Source: Bactrocera neohumeralis (taxonomy: Eukaryota > Arthropoda > Insecta > Diptera > Tephritidae). From it: a stretch of 64,000 nt of DNA. The stretch covers positions 24,652,839-24,716,838 of the forward strand of contig NC_065919.1 of assembly GCF_024586455.1 (NCBI RefSeq), in the 5' to 3' direction. The position numbers and the translations under genes are program-made. Position 1 is the stretch's first letter, and each line of letters begins with the position of its first letter. Shown one piece after another: positions 1 through 12,260 of the stretch. The notes beneath the pieces are model-generated. The model was not told where the DNA came from. It did no database searches and saw only the letters and a list, made by a program, of their open reading frames with translations.

Positions 1-684
1 TTGACAGGCATGCAGGCTAAAATTGGCGCTTATTGATTTTGAGGTTTCAAAGGTTTCGATCGCATTCAATGCTCATTGCCACATTGTGGGGGGTACAATC
101 AGAAATATTATTTATAAAAAGCCAGTAGCTAGATATAGTATACAGATCTATGTACACTCAACTGTTTCAACAATATGTGGTTTGATTTTAGACAAAAAAA
201 AAAGAAGTCGCGAAAAATTAATCCCAATTATCGGCACGGTAGGCCGCGGTCTAATGAAAGGCACATGCATATATGTATGTATAAGTATTTGCAACTGTTA
301 TTACCGGAATGAAAATAATAAAATAAAATTAGGTTAATAGCTTATGTGTATACATAGATTACGCCAGTGAAGTTATTTCAGCCTCCAAATCGGTCGTTGC
401 AACGTGCAGCTGGATAAACTTTTAGCGGTAAAAGTTTTGTGAATCGCCCCTGGAAGGTCGCATATACTGCGTTAAAAAAGGGGCTGGAAAAGTACAAAGA
501 ATATTTCACATTTAAATAGTTTGGACAATAAAAAAAGATTTATTCATTATTGCATAAACGGTTTGGTTAATTTTTGTAACCTGTACTTATTTTATGTTTG
601 TGGTTTCCCAATAAATGCAAAACTTTCCAAAATTTTTCAAGTATAACAAACAGTTTTTAAATCTGCTTAATTCAATACTTCTTA
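1..684. other. AT-rich intergenic DNA
   Basis: No coding signature, RNA gene or repeat boundary could be recognised. Short TA/TG-rich tracts such as the run near 268-290 are typical of fly non-coding DNA. The small open frame at 23-337 has no recognisable motif and is most likely chance. Confidence 0.5.
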
Positions 685-1700
685 AAGGATGGTCCATTTC
701 GAGATTCCCCACTTTTTAAAAAACAGACACAGAAGCTTCAAGTTTTTTGGGGAATTTTTATTATTATTCGAAAGAACATTATTTGCCATTTATTTTTGTA
801 TATTAGCTCTTTCAAATGTTGGTCAATTCGTTGAATCCTATTTTCGATGACTCGTTCGAGCATTTCGAGCAAACGTGACATTATCTGCTCACCGAAGTGT
901 TTTCTTAATAAATCCATTGATTGATGCGATGTGTGGGAAGTGGCGTCTTTTTTTGAAAGAAACCATATGTCGCTGATATCGAGGGCTTCAATTTCAGGCA
1001 TCAAATAGTCGGTCACCATTGACGGTTACGTTCTCACTGTTGAAGAAATATGAAGCGATGATTCCGCTGGCCCACAAACCACACCAAAATGTTATTTTTC
1101 CTGCATGAAATGGCAGATCTTGAATCTCTTCAGCTTGCTTTCCATTCCAAATGCGGCAATTTTGCTTGTTTACATAACCATTGAGTTAGAAATGGGCGTC
1201 ATCGCTGAACAAAATTTGGCTCGAAAACGTCGGATCTTCTTGGGACTTCTCAAGAGACAATAGAGCGAAGTGCTGATCTTCAGTTCTTACACAAGCTGTA
1301 TTTTGTACGTTTTCAATTTAAGATCTCGACGTTAAACCCGCCAAGTCGTTCCATACGTCAGTCCGAGTTGCTGCGAACTGTCCCGAATCGACTCTCCTTG
1401 GTCTTTGTGTACATTCTCAGCTACAGCTGCTATATTTTCTTCATTGCATGCTGGATGTGGTCCATTCGGTCGAATATAATAATGCATGTTGTGTCTCAAG
1501 ATGGCTGATGGTGTTGCGAATAGTACGCTCAGTGAAACACATTCTTTACAGATCGTTGATTTACGCAATAGAGTTGAACGATTTGTAAACGACTGTTGTT
1601 CCGACGAAAGTCCCTCCCTGATGAATTGCCAATCAATTCTGAACAAAAATAGCGTGATCTGTCAAAAAAAGGTTTTTGAAATTCGTTGCAGTCCATCCAT
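685..1700 (-). mobile_element. rosa-like (DD41D) mariner-relative, degenerate, near full length
   Basis: The minus strand encodes pieces of a Tc1/mariner-superfamily transposase. An N-terminal block at 1332-1646 holds NIAAVAENVHKDQGESIR and LGLTYGTTWR. A C-terminal block at 738-1019 holds YLMPEIEALDISDIW, TSHTSHQSMDLLRKHFGEQI and the tail ERVIENRIQRIDQHLKE. The segment carrying the third catalytic Asp (SCD.TPLD region) is deleted after the HFGEQIMSRL block. The ends AAGGATGGTC (plus strand, 685 on) and ATGGATGGAC (reverse complement, 1700 back) form a short inverted repeat flanked by TA on both sides, as expected for mariner insertion. Stops and frameshifts make it dead. Family assignment rests on similarity to the better-preserved copies in this window; it is one of ten. 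Confidence 0.8.
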
Positions 1701-1702
1701 TA

Positions 1703-2359
1703 AAGATATAATTATCTAGAACCTTCTTAAGTTCATTATAGTTAGCCATTTCATAATAAAACTCAATTACTGTGGCAACGGCTAATAATTTGAGCAATCA
1801 AGTTGAGACATTCAAAATGCCTGCGTTTGTGTTATTTTTGGTGTTTATTGAGTTTGTTCACTATCGAGGGATTTTTTATTTCTGGAATGCCACCCTACTA
1901 CGAGTAATACAATTATTTAATATTTTATTATGTAATTTACTATAATTTTCATATATATACGTGAAGCAGCAAAAATTAATGGAAATCCTATCTTTTTAGT
2001 TGGATTAATCTACAAGTTTAAATAGAAAATAAAAGGCAGAAATGGTTTTTCAACGGAAAACGATTTAAAAATGTTTACATATCGAACATTTCTTACACGC
2101 CCTCTTCTGTCTGCATGTTAGCGCCAAAAATAAACAATTATACAAACTATTGATTAGTGGATATCGCGATGATTTTTTATTATTATGGAAAGTGGCCATG
2201 AATCTTCGAAAATTGTTTGCTGATGAAGCGAATGTAGGTTCAGACAAACATAGTATTAAACATTTATTTGCGTACATATTAGTATTACACCCTGTAGGGA
2301 AAGAGGAACTGGTCTAATGGATCTTTAAGTCACATGTTGAGTTAAATTTATTCGAATCT
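1703..2359. other. AT-rich intergenic DNA
   Basis: Nothing recognisable. The open frame at 2065-2277 on the minus strand has no known motif and unremarkable composition. Confidence 0.4.
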
Positions 2360-2850
2360 TATAGCCTTGACAGACGGCAGCGTTAATCCGGATTAACTGC
2401 GCACTTAATCAGATCCAAATTTGTAGGTGACAGACGGCAGCTATGCGAGTTTGAAACTCTCATAAACAGCTCATTGACCTTTTTATAATATTTTCAATGA
2501 AAATTGATAGAAGATAAACATTACGGTTGTTAGCCGACCAATTTTCACCAAACCATTTTTTATTACAAAAGCATATCAACACATTATTTTTAAAACTGCA
2601 TCATAACATAGAAGTTTTATTGATATTATATTGAGAATTTGATAAACAGCTGTCAGGGTTGCTTGTATTTCATTCACAATAGATGAAAATTGGCCATTTT
2701 TAACAATGTTGCCAACGAAAATCTCACAAACTCCCTAAAATTTTGAGAATTATTTTTGGATTCAGCAACGGAGTTAGCTGTGGTAACTCCTGAATTAATC
2801 CCGAAAAATGCAATTAATCTGGTTTAACGCTGCCGTCTGTCAATGCTATT
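2360..2850. repeat. MITE-like non-autonomous DNA transposon with ~30-bp inverted ends
   Basis: Left end TTGACAGACGGCAGCGTTAA starts at 2367. The right end, read in reverse complement from 2843, begins with the same 20 bases. The match continues with few differences for about ten more bases inward (CCGGATTAA versus CCAGATTAA) and about five outward (ATAGC on both). A third partial copy of the terminal motif, TGACAGACGGCAGCTATG, lies internally near 2428. The ~490 bp between the ends are AT-rich and non-coding. No transposase is encoded, so mobilisation in trans would be required. The superfamily is not clear because I cannot fix a target duplication. Confidence 0.75.
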
Positions 2851-3392
2851 AGCAGCTTAAAATATACTACATTTTATGCACTATTTTCTATCTCTTCTCA
2901 GATTAGAGCATTTTTTGTCTACTTTATACCAGTTCGTATGAAGTTAGAATCTACTGACATTACCCAGCAGATACCTGTAGAAGAGTTGTAGTGGTGACTG
3001 GAGCACTTGAGCTGTAGCTGTTTTAAATTTGTACATTTTTCCATCGGGTACACATTTGAGTGAAATGGAACTCATGGAAGGGTAGGCGTTAAAATTAATT
3101 CATATTCGTGAATATTTTTTTTACTTTTCTTTATACATGTTTTCAATGTTTTATTGTTCAAACATTGATTTTATACATAGCATATTTTGGTTCAAACTAT
3201 TAAAAAATAAAATGAATATACATACGTAATAGCAAAGTATACAGTGCGTTGCTGCACTGTGGTTAAAATTGGAAAATAATTTAAAATCCACAAGATTAAA
3301 ATTTGTTTTTATTTTAAAACAAAAATTGATAGAATTGAAGATAGTAGTTAAGCCGCTTTAATGAGCTATTCACCTAATCTCTTATATCTTCA
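2851..3392. other. AT-rich intergenic DNA
   Basis: No recognisable gene or element boundary. The sequence is AT-rich with a short TGCACTG-type repeat near 3244-3260 only. Confidence 0.35.
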
Positions 3393-4800
3393 GTTGCCAA
3401 TGCGCAAAGCACGATAAATCTTCCGCACAACATTTCCCTCGAAAGCTCGTCATGTCGACTCATCAGATGTTGTCATTTTCCATGCCTCTGCACCATATGG
3501 CAGAACGGAGATGAAGAGTGACTTGTAATATTTGGTCTTTGTTCGTCGAGAGAAGACTTTAGTTCTCAATTGCCTACTCAGCCCGAAGGAGAGTTACTCT
3601 ACGTTGGATTTCGAGGCTGACGTTGTTGTTAGTATTTCCTCTTGCCCTCGTTCACTAAAAGACCAATTTTCTTCGCTTCCTAGAGAAAGCAGAACCAATG
3701 ATATCGGCGTGGCCTTCTCTATTAAGATCAGCAACTCGAATGAGAAGCAGTTGAATGACAGGGAGTCACCTTGTCTGAAACCTTATTTAGTATCCAATGG
3801 CTGGGAGAGGTCCTTCCCAATCCTGACGGAGCTTTTGATATTGCTCAACGTATGTTTACACAGCCGTGTTAGTTTTGCGGGGATACCAAATTCAGTGGTA
3901 GCGCGCTGTCAAAAAAAAGCAGCTTTAAAATCGACGAAGACGTGATATGTGTTGATCCTCCTTTCACGGGCCTTTTCCAAGATGATGAATATCTGGTCAA
4001 ATGTTGGTTTTCCAGGCCTAAAAACACACTGATAAGGTACAATCAGTTTGTTGACGCTGGGCTTTTCGATCCGGAGACAGCCAGGTAGTTTGATGATTTT
4101 TCCTATGTTGCAATCGAGTAATACAGATAAACATATTTCGGGCCCCGGAGAAGTCGATCAGCCTCAAGCCATTTGGGAATGTTTCATGATGGAGGCTGAA
4201 TTTACCAACCGTTGTGCCAAAGATACCTCCTTTAGCGACGGAAAATCTTTGCCACCACGAATCCCACACCGAACTTGCGCTGCCTTATAGGGCCACTGTA
4301 GTAAATGCCACAAGGACCTACTCGCCTCAGCCATTGTCCCTTCCATTGCATTTTTTGGACGGCGGTGTTGTCAGCCTTTATTTTCATGAGGACATCAACC
4401 AGCTAGGCCGCGCGACTTTCTCCGTTAATGGACCAGACATTCAAGGTGTATGTCCTTAAATCGTATTCCTTAATACGTTTGCAGTGGTCTTCATAAAAAG
4501 GAGGGTTTCTGATCCGAGGCTGTTGTGGCCTTTTCTTGGGGGGTATGTTTTACGTGGCAGGTCTCAAACCCAACGCACAACCCTGGGAAGAGATGATCCA
4601 CCTTTTAACTTTAGTCCGCCTTCAAACCGATGTTTTTTGGCTACACAGAGGATGCTTTGTCTTAGACCGGAAGCCGTGAGCTGATTGAACGATATGTAAA
4701 AGAATCGTTTCACTCCCAAGTGAATGGCGCTGAGAGAACTTTCCTCACTTTGGTGACGTTCCACGCATGGCTTCATTCTTCCATGATTTATTTTTGCTTT
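3393..4800 (-). mobile_element. RTE-clade non-LTR retrotransposon, degenerate, endonuclease plus RT pieces
   Basis: Read on the minus strand, the right part (about 4018-4450) encodes an apurinic-type endonuclease core: RCGIRGGKDFPS, GIFGTTVGKFSLHHETFPNG, LRLIDFSGARNMFICITR and TTWLSPDRK. Further left (about 3740-4020) is the start of the RT domain, with FRPGKPTFDQIF, INTYHVFVDFKAAF, EFGIPAKL and the RQGDSL motif. The left end (3393-3600) matches the C-terminal tail LRIxH..YGAExW of the other copies. The linker between endonuclease and RT and most of the RT palm are missing, and frames are broken. The 4480-4800 part is the 5' untranslated region, recognisable because a related stretch follows the copy ending near 7080. 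Clade assignment is from family knowledge of the endonuclease-RT pair. Confidence 0.8.
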
Positions 4801-5984
4801 CAAAAATTATCAACTATTTTTCTATTTTTTGCAACTATTATCTAATAAAAATGTAGATTTGAAATGTTTTCATGGAAATTAATTGCAATATCTATTATTT
4901 AAAGGAGATTTTCGAAATATTTTCCTACAACTGAAGACTGAATTTTGATATCATCCCACTGTGGTATCTTATTGGAGGTCACATGCTGTGTTCAATGTGT
5001 CGATGACCAGATCATTTCGCTTCGATCATATTGAACATGTGCAACAGTTTACAATGGGCGATGCATCTTTGGCTTGCATTTACTTCTCCGTTGACGTAAT
5101 TGGTTGACTGCATGTGCGCATGCGCCCGTCCATTGACCGCCCAAGATTCACTCTAACAAGCTCATGCTGTTAATGCAATAATAGTTGAGGCAACATAATG
5201 CACGACTACGTCTCTGTAATACACCCTCGAATTTGTGTGTACAAATTTAAATCGATGACCAACACATTTATTGACACGAAATTTTTGACTGAAATGAAAA
5301 TCGTAAAATGTGAGAAGTGCATTTGGCCTAAGTAATGTCCAATAAATCCGCAATCGTTTTGTTTAATTTTCGTTTTATTGTTTGCTTGACTCGCACTAGT
5401 TACTACATTGTTAACCAACTGTGCCACAAGAGGTGGCATGTTACCATCACCGACGTTACAAGCGCCACGAACAACAAACGCAGTTGTGGCTAGCGCCAGC
5501 ATCTGGTGTTCCATAGTTCACGAAAAGTGAAATTAAAACTGCGAAACACACATAAACGAAAAAATATTATATCACGCACATTCGGCGGCGACAGCGACTG
5601 CGCATGCGTCTGGCGGACTGGCGAGTAAATGTGGGTAAAGAGGAAAAAATTATGAATATTCATTTACGAAATGAAATGAGGCGAGATGAATTGCACAATG
5701 AGCGTAACAAAATCGAGTACAAAGCAAATATGTGCATATGTATGTGTGTGTGTATAAGCTGGAGAAAGATTAATGCTAAGCCAACAATGAAAGCACAAAA
5801 CACTACGCGGTAAAAGTGAAATTGAAGTGCGAAAAATGAAAATAAATTTTTTCTTCATGAACAAACTCAAAACAAAGTTAAGACCAATTTTGTATGATCT
5901 CACAACCTCAACGCCATTTAAGAACTGGCGTTTAACCGAAAGTAGACTCTCGAAACTTCTGCTTCTTTAATAGCGTAGCCATCA
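4801..5984. other. Intergenic DNA with one GC-richer unassigned ORF
   Basis: Mostly AT-rich and unassigned. A minus-strand frame at 5206-5514 starts MEHQMLALATTAFVVRGACN and continues for 102 codons. It coincides with a locally GC-richer patch (about 5440-5620, including GGCGGCGACAGCGACTGCGC). I recognise no domain. It could be a short exon, a fragment of an unknown element, or chance. The TG-rich tract at 5728-5755 is a simple repeat. Confidence 0.3.
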
Positions 5985-7080
5985 TAACCGCTGTCTTTTA
6001 ATTCGCTAAACTATGTCAATGTCGTCGTATATCTCATACAGCTCATCGTTCCATCGAATGCGATATTCGCCATGGCCAACGCTCAAAGGACCATACATCT
6101 TTCGCACAACCTTTCTCTCGAAACTCGCAACGTCGACATCATCATTGTTGTCATCGTCCAAGCCTCTGCACCATATTGCCAGACGGGAATAATGAGTGAC
6201 TTATAGAGTTTGGTATTTGATCGTCGAGAGGGGACTTTACTTCTCAATTGCCTACTCAGTCCGAAGTAGCACCAGTTGGAAAGAGTTATTCTGCGTTGAA
6301 TTTCGAGACTGCCATTGTTGTTTCTGTTCCAAGATTGACGAAATTAATAGTCGCGAGAGCGATGACTGTTTGTTTGATGACTGGAGATATTTCGTCTTGC
6401 CCTCGTTCACTACCAGTGAGTCTACTTGTTTCGCTTCCTTATCCAGTGTGAAGAAAGCAGAACTAACTTCGGTGTTGTTGAGGACAATGGTTTCAATATC
6501 ATTGGCATTCGCCAGCAGCTTTTATACGGTATCTTCTCTGTTCTCGAATTATTTTCTACAGCAGTAGAATGATGAAGTCGCACAAAAGGGAGTCGCCTTG
6601 TCTGAGACCTCGTTTCTTATCGAACAGCTCGGAGATGAACTTCCCGATCCTTATGGAGCTTTCGTTATTGCTCAATGTCAGTTTACACAGCCATATTAGT
6701 TTTGCGAGGATACCAAATTCAGACAGTTTCGTGCTGTTCGGTCCTTCTGTTAGTCACCGCATCTTTTCGCAGAATTTACGAGCATTACCCCTGTCGGCCA
6801 GCTTGTCAAGCTCTTCGTACTCACACATTTCGGCCTCTCTTTTTCTTTGTCTGCAAATGCGTCTCGCTTGCCTCTTCAACTCTCGGTATCTATTCGATAA
6901 CGCACGTGTTGGGGTCGGTTGTCACGTTGCGAGGTAGATATTTTGGAGGATGGAACCATGTGTAGAAGTTCACACTAGTGAGGAAAGTTCTCTGAGCGCC
7001 ATCCACTTGGGAGTGGCCAGAAAAGTTTCTTTTACATATGGCTCAAGCAGCTCACGACTTTCGGTCTTAGACCAAGTATC
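5985..7080 (-). mobile_element. RTE-clade non-LTR retrotransposon, rearranged and degenerate
   Basis: On the minus strand, from right to left: a 5' UTR-like stretch (about 6960-7080, related to 4680-4760); a linker block (6770-6950) with RELKRQARRICRQRKREAE-like coding and EYEELDKLADR; then an abrupt join to RT sequence (6570-6735) containing the RGLRQGDSL motif; a palm-like block with ANANDIETI where YADD would be; and the C-terminal block 5985-6250 with NDELYEIYDDIDIV and LYGAEA-type remnants. Stops are frequent. The join at about 6735 deletes the RT fingers. It belongs to the same family as the copies at 3393, 18340, 22911, 44560 and 48055. Confidence 0.8.
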
Positions 7081-7779
7081 CTCTGTATTTAACATTTAGT
7101 GAACTACCAAAGCTAGAGTCGAATCCTAGGTCTACAGTGCTGCTGCTTCGGTCTCATAACAGCACGAATGTTGGTCTCATGCTCTTAGTTTTTCAGCAAA
7201 CAACCCACACAAATGTTATCTATGAACTAACATATAGACCTCAACTATGCAGTAAAAGTTGGAGGCATCACGCAGCTGGACACCCCAGACGGTGGCACGC
7301 ACCAACCGTCGTACGCTCATTAAACAGTCATCAAGCGCTTGATTGCCGGCACAGCTTGCTCTGGCCACATTTTTGAGTTGGTCTTTATTGCTTCACTGAT
7401 GTAGCAGCTTTCATTGTTATTAATACTCTTGATGTAGCGCCGCAACGGCTTTCATAGCGCCAACAGATGCCCTAAGCTTAGCTCTGAATACCGTAGTGGT
7501 ACAGTCACTAACACAAACACAATTTTTTGGATTTCACGGTATTTTGATTTGATTCGCTACACTGTTATGCTAAATGGGCCAATTAAAGGTTACACAGATG
7601 CCTGCATAAAAGTAAGACAGTACGGATACAAAAATAACAAATAGCAACACAAATTATAATATACCGAAATAATATCAAAACCTCATTGAAAAATAATATA
7701 GGTGTTCAAAACAAACGAATTGTGACCCCAAAATACCAAATTCTGAATTAATTGGAACATCAACTGCAACTGTTGCTCT
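7081..7779. other. Unassigned intergenic DNA
   Basis: No recognised gene or element. The stretch 7137-7376 has an open frame with no motif. Slightly higher GC near 7260-7380 is not accompanied by a convincing protein. Confidence 0.3.
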
Positions 7780-8222
7780 TCTTTTGTGAGGTATGTCGTC
7801 CTAAAGCGTTTTTTTCTCAATGAAATTGTTGCCTCTTGACATGGCAACTTCTCACAGACCAAATTTGGCCGAAATTGGTCAATTGGTTTGGAAACGTAGG
7901 ATTTCACCTGAAGGTGGCAGTGCCATGCCCATTGCTCAATTTTTGAACCTGCACCCATAAAGCCCTTTCTTGATGATTTTATCCAATTTCACAGTGTATG
8001 ACGAAATGCTTAAAATTCTTGTTTTCAGTAAATTTAGTTGATTTATCTTCAGCGGTTTAGAAGATATGTGCAAGAAGCCACGCTCACTTTTAAAAATATA
8101 TTAGCCAATAGCTGCCCTTGCTACTATGATCCTCTGTACGAAATTACAGTTTTGTATATATTGCTACGTGTGCGAAGTTTCATCAAAATATCTTAATTTT
8201 TACTCATACCTAGGTTGCCTTT
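7780..8222 (-). mobile_element. Fragment of DINE-1-like (HINE) family 1
   Basis: In reverse complement this matches the interior of the full-length copy at 15146-16234. It has the GAGTAAAAATTAAGATAT..TGATGAAACTT block, the AGTGAGCGTGGCTTCTTGCA block (cf. AGTGGGCGTGGCC in the type copy) and the GGGCATGGCACTGCC block. It lacks both termini. It abuts a mauritiana-like mariner fragment at 8222, so one probably inserted beside or into the other. Confidence 0.6.
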
Positions 8223-8620
8223 TACATTTCGGGATTCGAGAACAAGCGAATGCTAGTCCCACTTATGCCTATAGTTGTCTCAATCTCACGATAAGTCACA
8301 TGACGATCTTGCAATATCAGTTTGCGCACAGCATAAATAGTTCCCGGAACAAAAATTGATTTTGGACAACCTTCACGAAATTCATATTATTACACATTAT
8401 CTACGACCTCGATTGAATTCATCATACTATCAATAAACACTGTCCTTTGATTGAGCTTCATCGTCAAAAATTTAATCAATTTCATCTGTGTACTCTTGAT
8501 GAGTTAATCCACGTTGGTAAAAATAATAGGGTGAAAATGATAGAGATTTAATTTTATTTTTTGATCGAGAAGAATATTTTAAGTTACTATAAACAAATAA
8601 CACAACTATAAAAGGCAACC
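8223..8620 (-). mobile_element. Mauritiana-like mariner fragment (N-terminal part)
   Basis: The reverse complement contains the 5' UTR TAACTTAAAATATTCTTCTC, shared with 58960-59000. It continues with coding remnants EFREGCPKSIFVPGTIYAVRK and LILQDRHVTYREIETTIGI, the DNA-binding half of a mariner transposase. The catalytic half is absent; the fragment stops where HINE sequence begins. Frameshifts are present. The same family recurs at 48878-48990 and 58948-59735. Confidence 0.7.
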
Positions 8621-9559
8621 TATGTAGCTGAACAAAACTATTATACTCTCTGTTGCAACATATTGCGAGAGAATAAAAATAACCATCAAGACTTAGCTCA
8701 ACTCCTTTCATACTAAGCGCTGTAGAATCAATATCATTGCATAACTTCTAAGAAAACTGTAACACACATTTTGACCAATTTAAATGGCTTAAAGTCAGCT
8801 GGAAAGTCGGAAAGCACTATGAAGCGTATATTAGATACAGAGAAGGTTTTGGACTGATTGCTTTAATTCGATTACTAAAGTACACTCAAGAGCATGTTGC
8901 TTTGCAATTATGTGAAGATAATTCACACCCTTATCGACGTATTGGGCAATGGACCAATATCACTAATCTACGGCATTAAACTGTAGTGATATATTTTCAC
9001 TTAATTATAATAGGATCCCCAACGTATACAGCCAATCGGAAGTCAAAAATTCTTATATAAGGTATACAGCTAGGCAGTAAGGCGTTGTGCTGACATCATT
9101 TTATCCATTTTTGGATTATGACCTATCAGTGCTAGAAAAACTGCTGTCAGAGTTTCATTAATACACATCCACGTATAGAACAATATATGAGGTGTAAAGT
9201 CAGTAGGATGTTTGAAAGTCGTGATATTAGTTATGTGCAGGTTATGGAAAGTTTTCACCCGATTTTAGACATTTTATTCAGCTGTACCTTTTATTAAAGG
9301 CCAAGCTTACCCAGTTTCATGAAGATAACTCCCATTTTGGGTGATATATGCGGTATAAAGTCATCCAGAAGTTCAGGTATTTGGCTAAGAGAAATATTGA
9401 GCCCAATGAAATAGTTTTTGACCAAAGAGACACATTATTACCAAAAAAATATTCTTTTCGAGTTTTATTTATACATATCACACATTGACCAATATTTTCG
9501 GTAAAGTGGCTTTTACGGTTGGGGTTCACTTCTTCGGCATCAGGGGCCTTGAACAATTA
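8621..9559. other. Unassigned AT-rich DNA, possibly a decayed repeat
   Basis: No gene recognised. The part 9010-9420 contains phrases such as GGTATAAAGTCA and TTTCATGAAGATAACTC that recur in altered form near 63480-63700. It may be a decayed dispersed repeat, but I cannot define ends. Confidence 0.25.
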
Positions 9560-10391
9560 AAGTGTGATCCAAAGAAAGATATTTTTTTAGGAGCCTTTCT
9601 TTCGCGTGGACTGACGTATGGAACGACTTGGCGCATTTTACGAGATCTTAAATTGAAAGCGTTCAAAATAATGCTTGTGCGAGAACCGAAGTCGCTCGAC
9701 CTTCCCATGCGGCATTGCTTCGCTCTATGGGCTCTTGAAAAGTTCCAAGATGATCCGACGTTTTCAAGACAAATTTTGTGCCCATTTCTGGCTCAAAACA
9801 TATCCATTGACAATCAAAATAGCTACTGAAGAGGTTCATCGGTCCATTTTCTTCATGAAACAATGATGCCGGTCAGAACGGTAACAATGGCGACCGTTAT
9901 CGCGCATTATAACCGGCTATTTGATACCTGAAATTGAAGCTCCTGTTCTCGGCGACATTTGGTTTCAATAAGACGACGCTACTTCCCACACACCGCATCA
10001 GTCAGTGGATTTATAGAAAGAACACTTCGGTAAGCAGATAATTTCACGTTTTGTGCCGGTCGATTGGCCACCAAGATCGTGTGATATCACACCGTTAGAC
10101 TTTTTTCTGTGGGTATAAGTATGTAAAGTCTTAAGTACTATATGCGAACAATCCCGCTTCGATTCCGGACTTGGAGCAAAACATCACGCTTGTCATTCGC
10201 CAGTTATCAGTCAAAATGCTCGAACGAATCATCAAAATTGTACTCAACGGATGAACCACCTGAAAAAGATACTCTACGAAAAACAAATGCCAAAGAATAT
10301 CCTTTCGAATGATAATAAACAGTTCCAATTAAATTTGAAGTTTATATGTTTTTCTTTAAAAAAATAGGAAACCTAGACTTGGATCACCCTT
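9560..10391 (+). mobile_element. rosa-like (DD41D) mariner-relative, internally deleted
   Basis: The left end AAGTGTGATCCAA follows TA at 9558-9559, and the right end TTGGATCACCCTT ends before TA at 10392. These are imperfect inverted repeats like those of the 38755 copy. The 5' UTR joins directly to GLTYGTTWRILRDLKLKAFK, so the first helix-turn-helix region is deleted. Downstream remnants include FQDDPTFSRQI, YLIPEIEAPVLGDIWFQ.DDATSHT, then FGKQIISRFVPVDWPPRSCD and ITPLDFFLW. The second and third catalytic Asp positions are therefore still visible with 41 residues between them. Stops (for example in the WFQ block) inactivate it. Confidence 0.82.
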
Positions 10392-11769
10392 TATAATCCG
10401 ATTTCGAAAACTTTTACACTTGAGATGACACATGTCTGTGACGCATTTAGTCATTGATTTTATAAAACCGTTATATTGGGAGTGGAAGGAGGGAGCGGTC
10501 AACCCACAGGCATCACCTTCAATTATATCGCCAATGAAGAAGCGTTGAAGTAATTTGAAATTCATCTCAAACTTTAGGGTTACGAACTTCGGAACTTAAG
10601 ATTGAAAATGATTCTCACACTTGCAGCATATTATTCCTCTCTTATTGCTCACACAATCAAATCAATTTCCTTCTGTTGCTAAGAAAGACTTATTGACAAA
10701 GACAAAAGCTTATCGAACTTTTGTAAGTTAGTTAGTCTATCAGAAAGTAAGGGGCTGAGTTAATTTTGTTTTGGACCTTCATAGTGTAGATTAAGACTAT
10801 AAGCGTATACACACTTATAATATTCTATGTATATATGTATGTACATTGTTACATATTTAAACTGTTATTCCCAGCAAAAATACCAAACTGTCGTGTTTGT
10901 CTTCTAGTCTTTTGTTTATTGTCCACAGCGTGGAATTCTTGCTTGGTTTGCCTAGTCAAATAAACTTTATTTCTAACGCGATGATTTCATTGATCTCTTC
11001 ACACAATAGGTGCTAACTGTAAATTGTTGATTCATTGTATTTTTCCACGAATAATAAAGAACAGAACAAATTCCAGATTTAAGTCTTCTGAACAATTCAA
11101 AATAATTTCCTTAAGCAACATACATACATACATATACACATATACACCGTAGTATAAGAAGCAAGCTTAAATTTATAAAGCACGATTTGTGTTTTGTTGT
11201 AGTAATTGATCAGTGGTAAATAAACAAGCGAAAGACAAACATATGGCAAATGATTTCGAGCAGTCGTCTACATTTCAGGCGAGCGAGGCTGTCGGTCTGT
11301 TTTTTCTGCCTCCATCAAACAATTTGAAGGAATGAAATTGCTGTGGAAGGGAAATCAAACTGCAACAGCATTGTTGTTGTTGGCGTATGGAGCTCTGGAA
11401 ATGCATTTGCCGCCACCGCATGCAAAGTCTTTGTGAAATCAGAAGGAATTAAAAAATCTTAGCTCATCAAGGCTGCTGCGCTATTATTTGCATTCAAGTG
11501 ATTTTCGCTGCCAAGAGATATCAGAGCTGATTTTGATGGACCTGAAAAAATTGCCAAGATTGCCTTTGTCAGCTCGACATGCAGATGCTACATACATTTT
11601 GAGGATTATTTGCTATGAAAATCGTCGAGGGATAATTGCCATTGTTTGCATTTTAAAGCCGCTCGGCTACTGATTTTCGACCAACTGAAATATTCTCTTA
11701 ATATCTTAATTTCATCATTACTTACAAATTTGTATTCACAAACATTTAAGTTGAAATTAAATGTGCAAT
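10392..11769. other. AT-rich intergenic DNA
   Basis: No coding exon, RNA gene or repeat termini recognised. Short TACATA microsatellite-like tracts lie near 10828-10850 and 11121-11150. The frame at 11488-11673 has no known motif. Confidence 0.4.
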
Positions 11770-12260
11770 AAAAGCAGGTCGATGAAACGAGTGGAGTTTC
11801 GGTTAACTGTCTGTCCTGTGAAAACGGCGGCTTGAGTAATTATTGAGATATCGCGATGAAACTTGATGAAAAACGTTGATCGCTTTTCCTAGGAAAATTG
11901 ATATTGCAGATAGGCGGAATCGGAATATTGCCACGCCTATAAAATGCCGTTAAGCGAAAACCTATAATGTGATAATGATTGTAAATGGGTGATAGCCAAG
12001 CTCTATTAATTGTTAAGTTGAAAACTACTAGAGAACGCTAACTCACAAAAGGCATACATACGTCAGAAGCATTAGATTTCGCTACAAGATTGCTATGAAT
12101 GCATAAAGGCTACAACCACTCATCTTTAGGTAAAATGTCATACCTCAGGAACGACTGGACCGATTTCAACGAAATTTGGTGCATAGTATTACTTTAATCA
12201 CAATTTTAATCATTTTTAAATCAAGCACCAACGAAGTTATCGCAATAAAATCTTGCTCTT
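11770..12260 (+). mobile_element. Degenerate DINE-1-like (HINE) family 1 copy
   Basis: It follows the order of blocks in the type copy at 15146-16234: a GTCTGTCC remnant, TTATTGAGATATCGCGATGAAACTTG, ATTGCCACGCC, AAAACCTATAATGTGATAA and the CTCAGGAACGACTGGACCGATTTCAACGAAATTTGG-type sentence. Termini and the 3' hairpin are gone. It is non-coding. Confidence 0.6.

Noticed and set aside
3532..3945. 137-codon plus-strand ORF
   Set aside because: It is the antisense shadow of the RTE reverse-transcriptase remnant on the minus strand.
6196..6567. 123-codon plus-strand ORF
   Set aside because: Antisense shadow of the RTE copy at 5985-7080.
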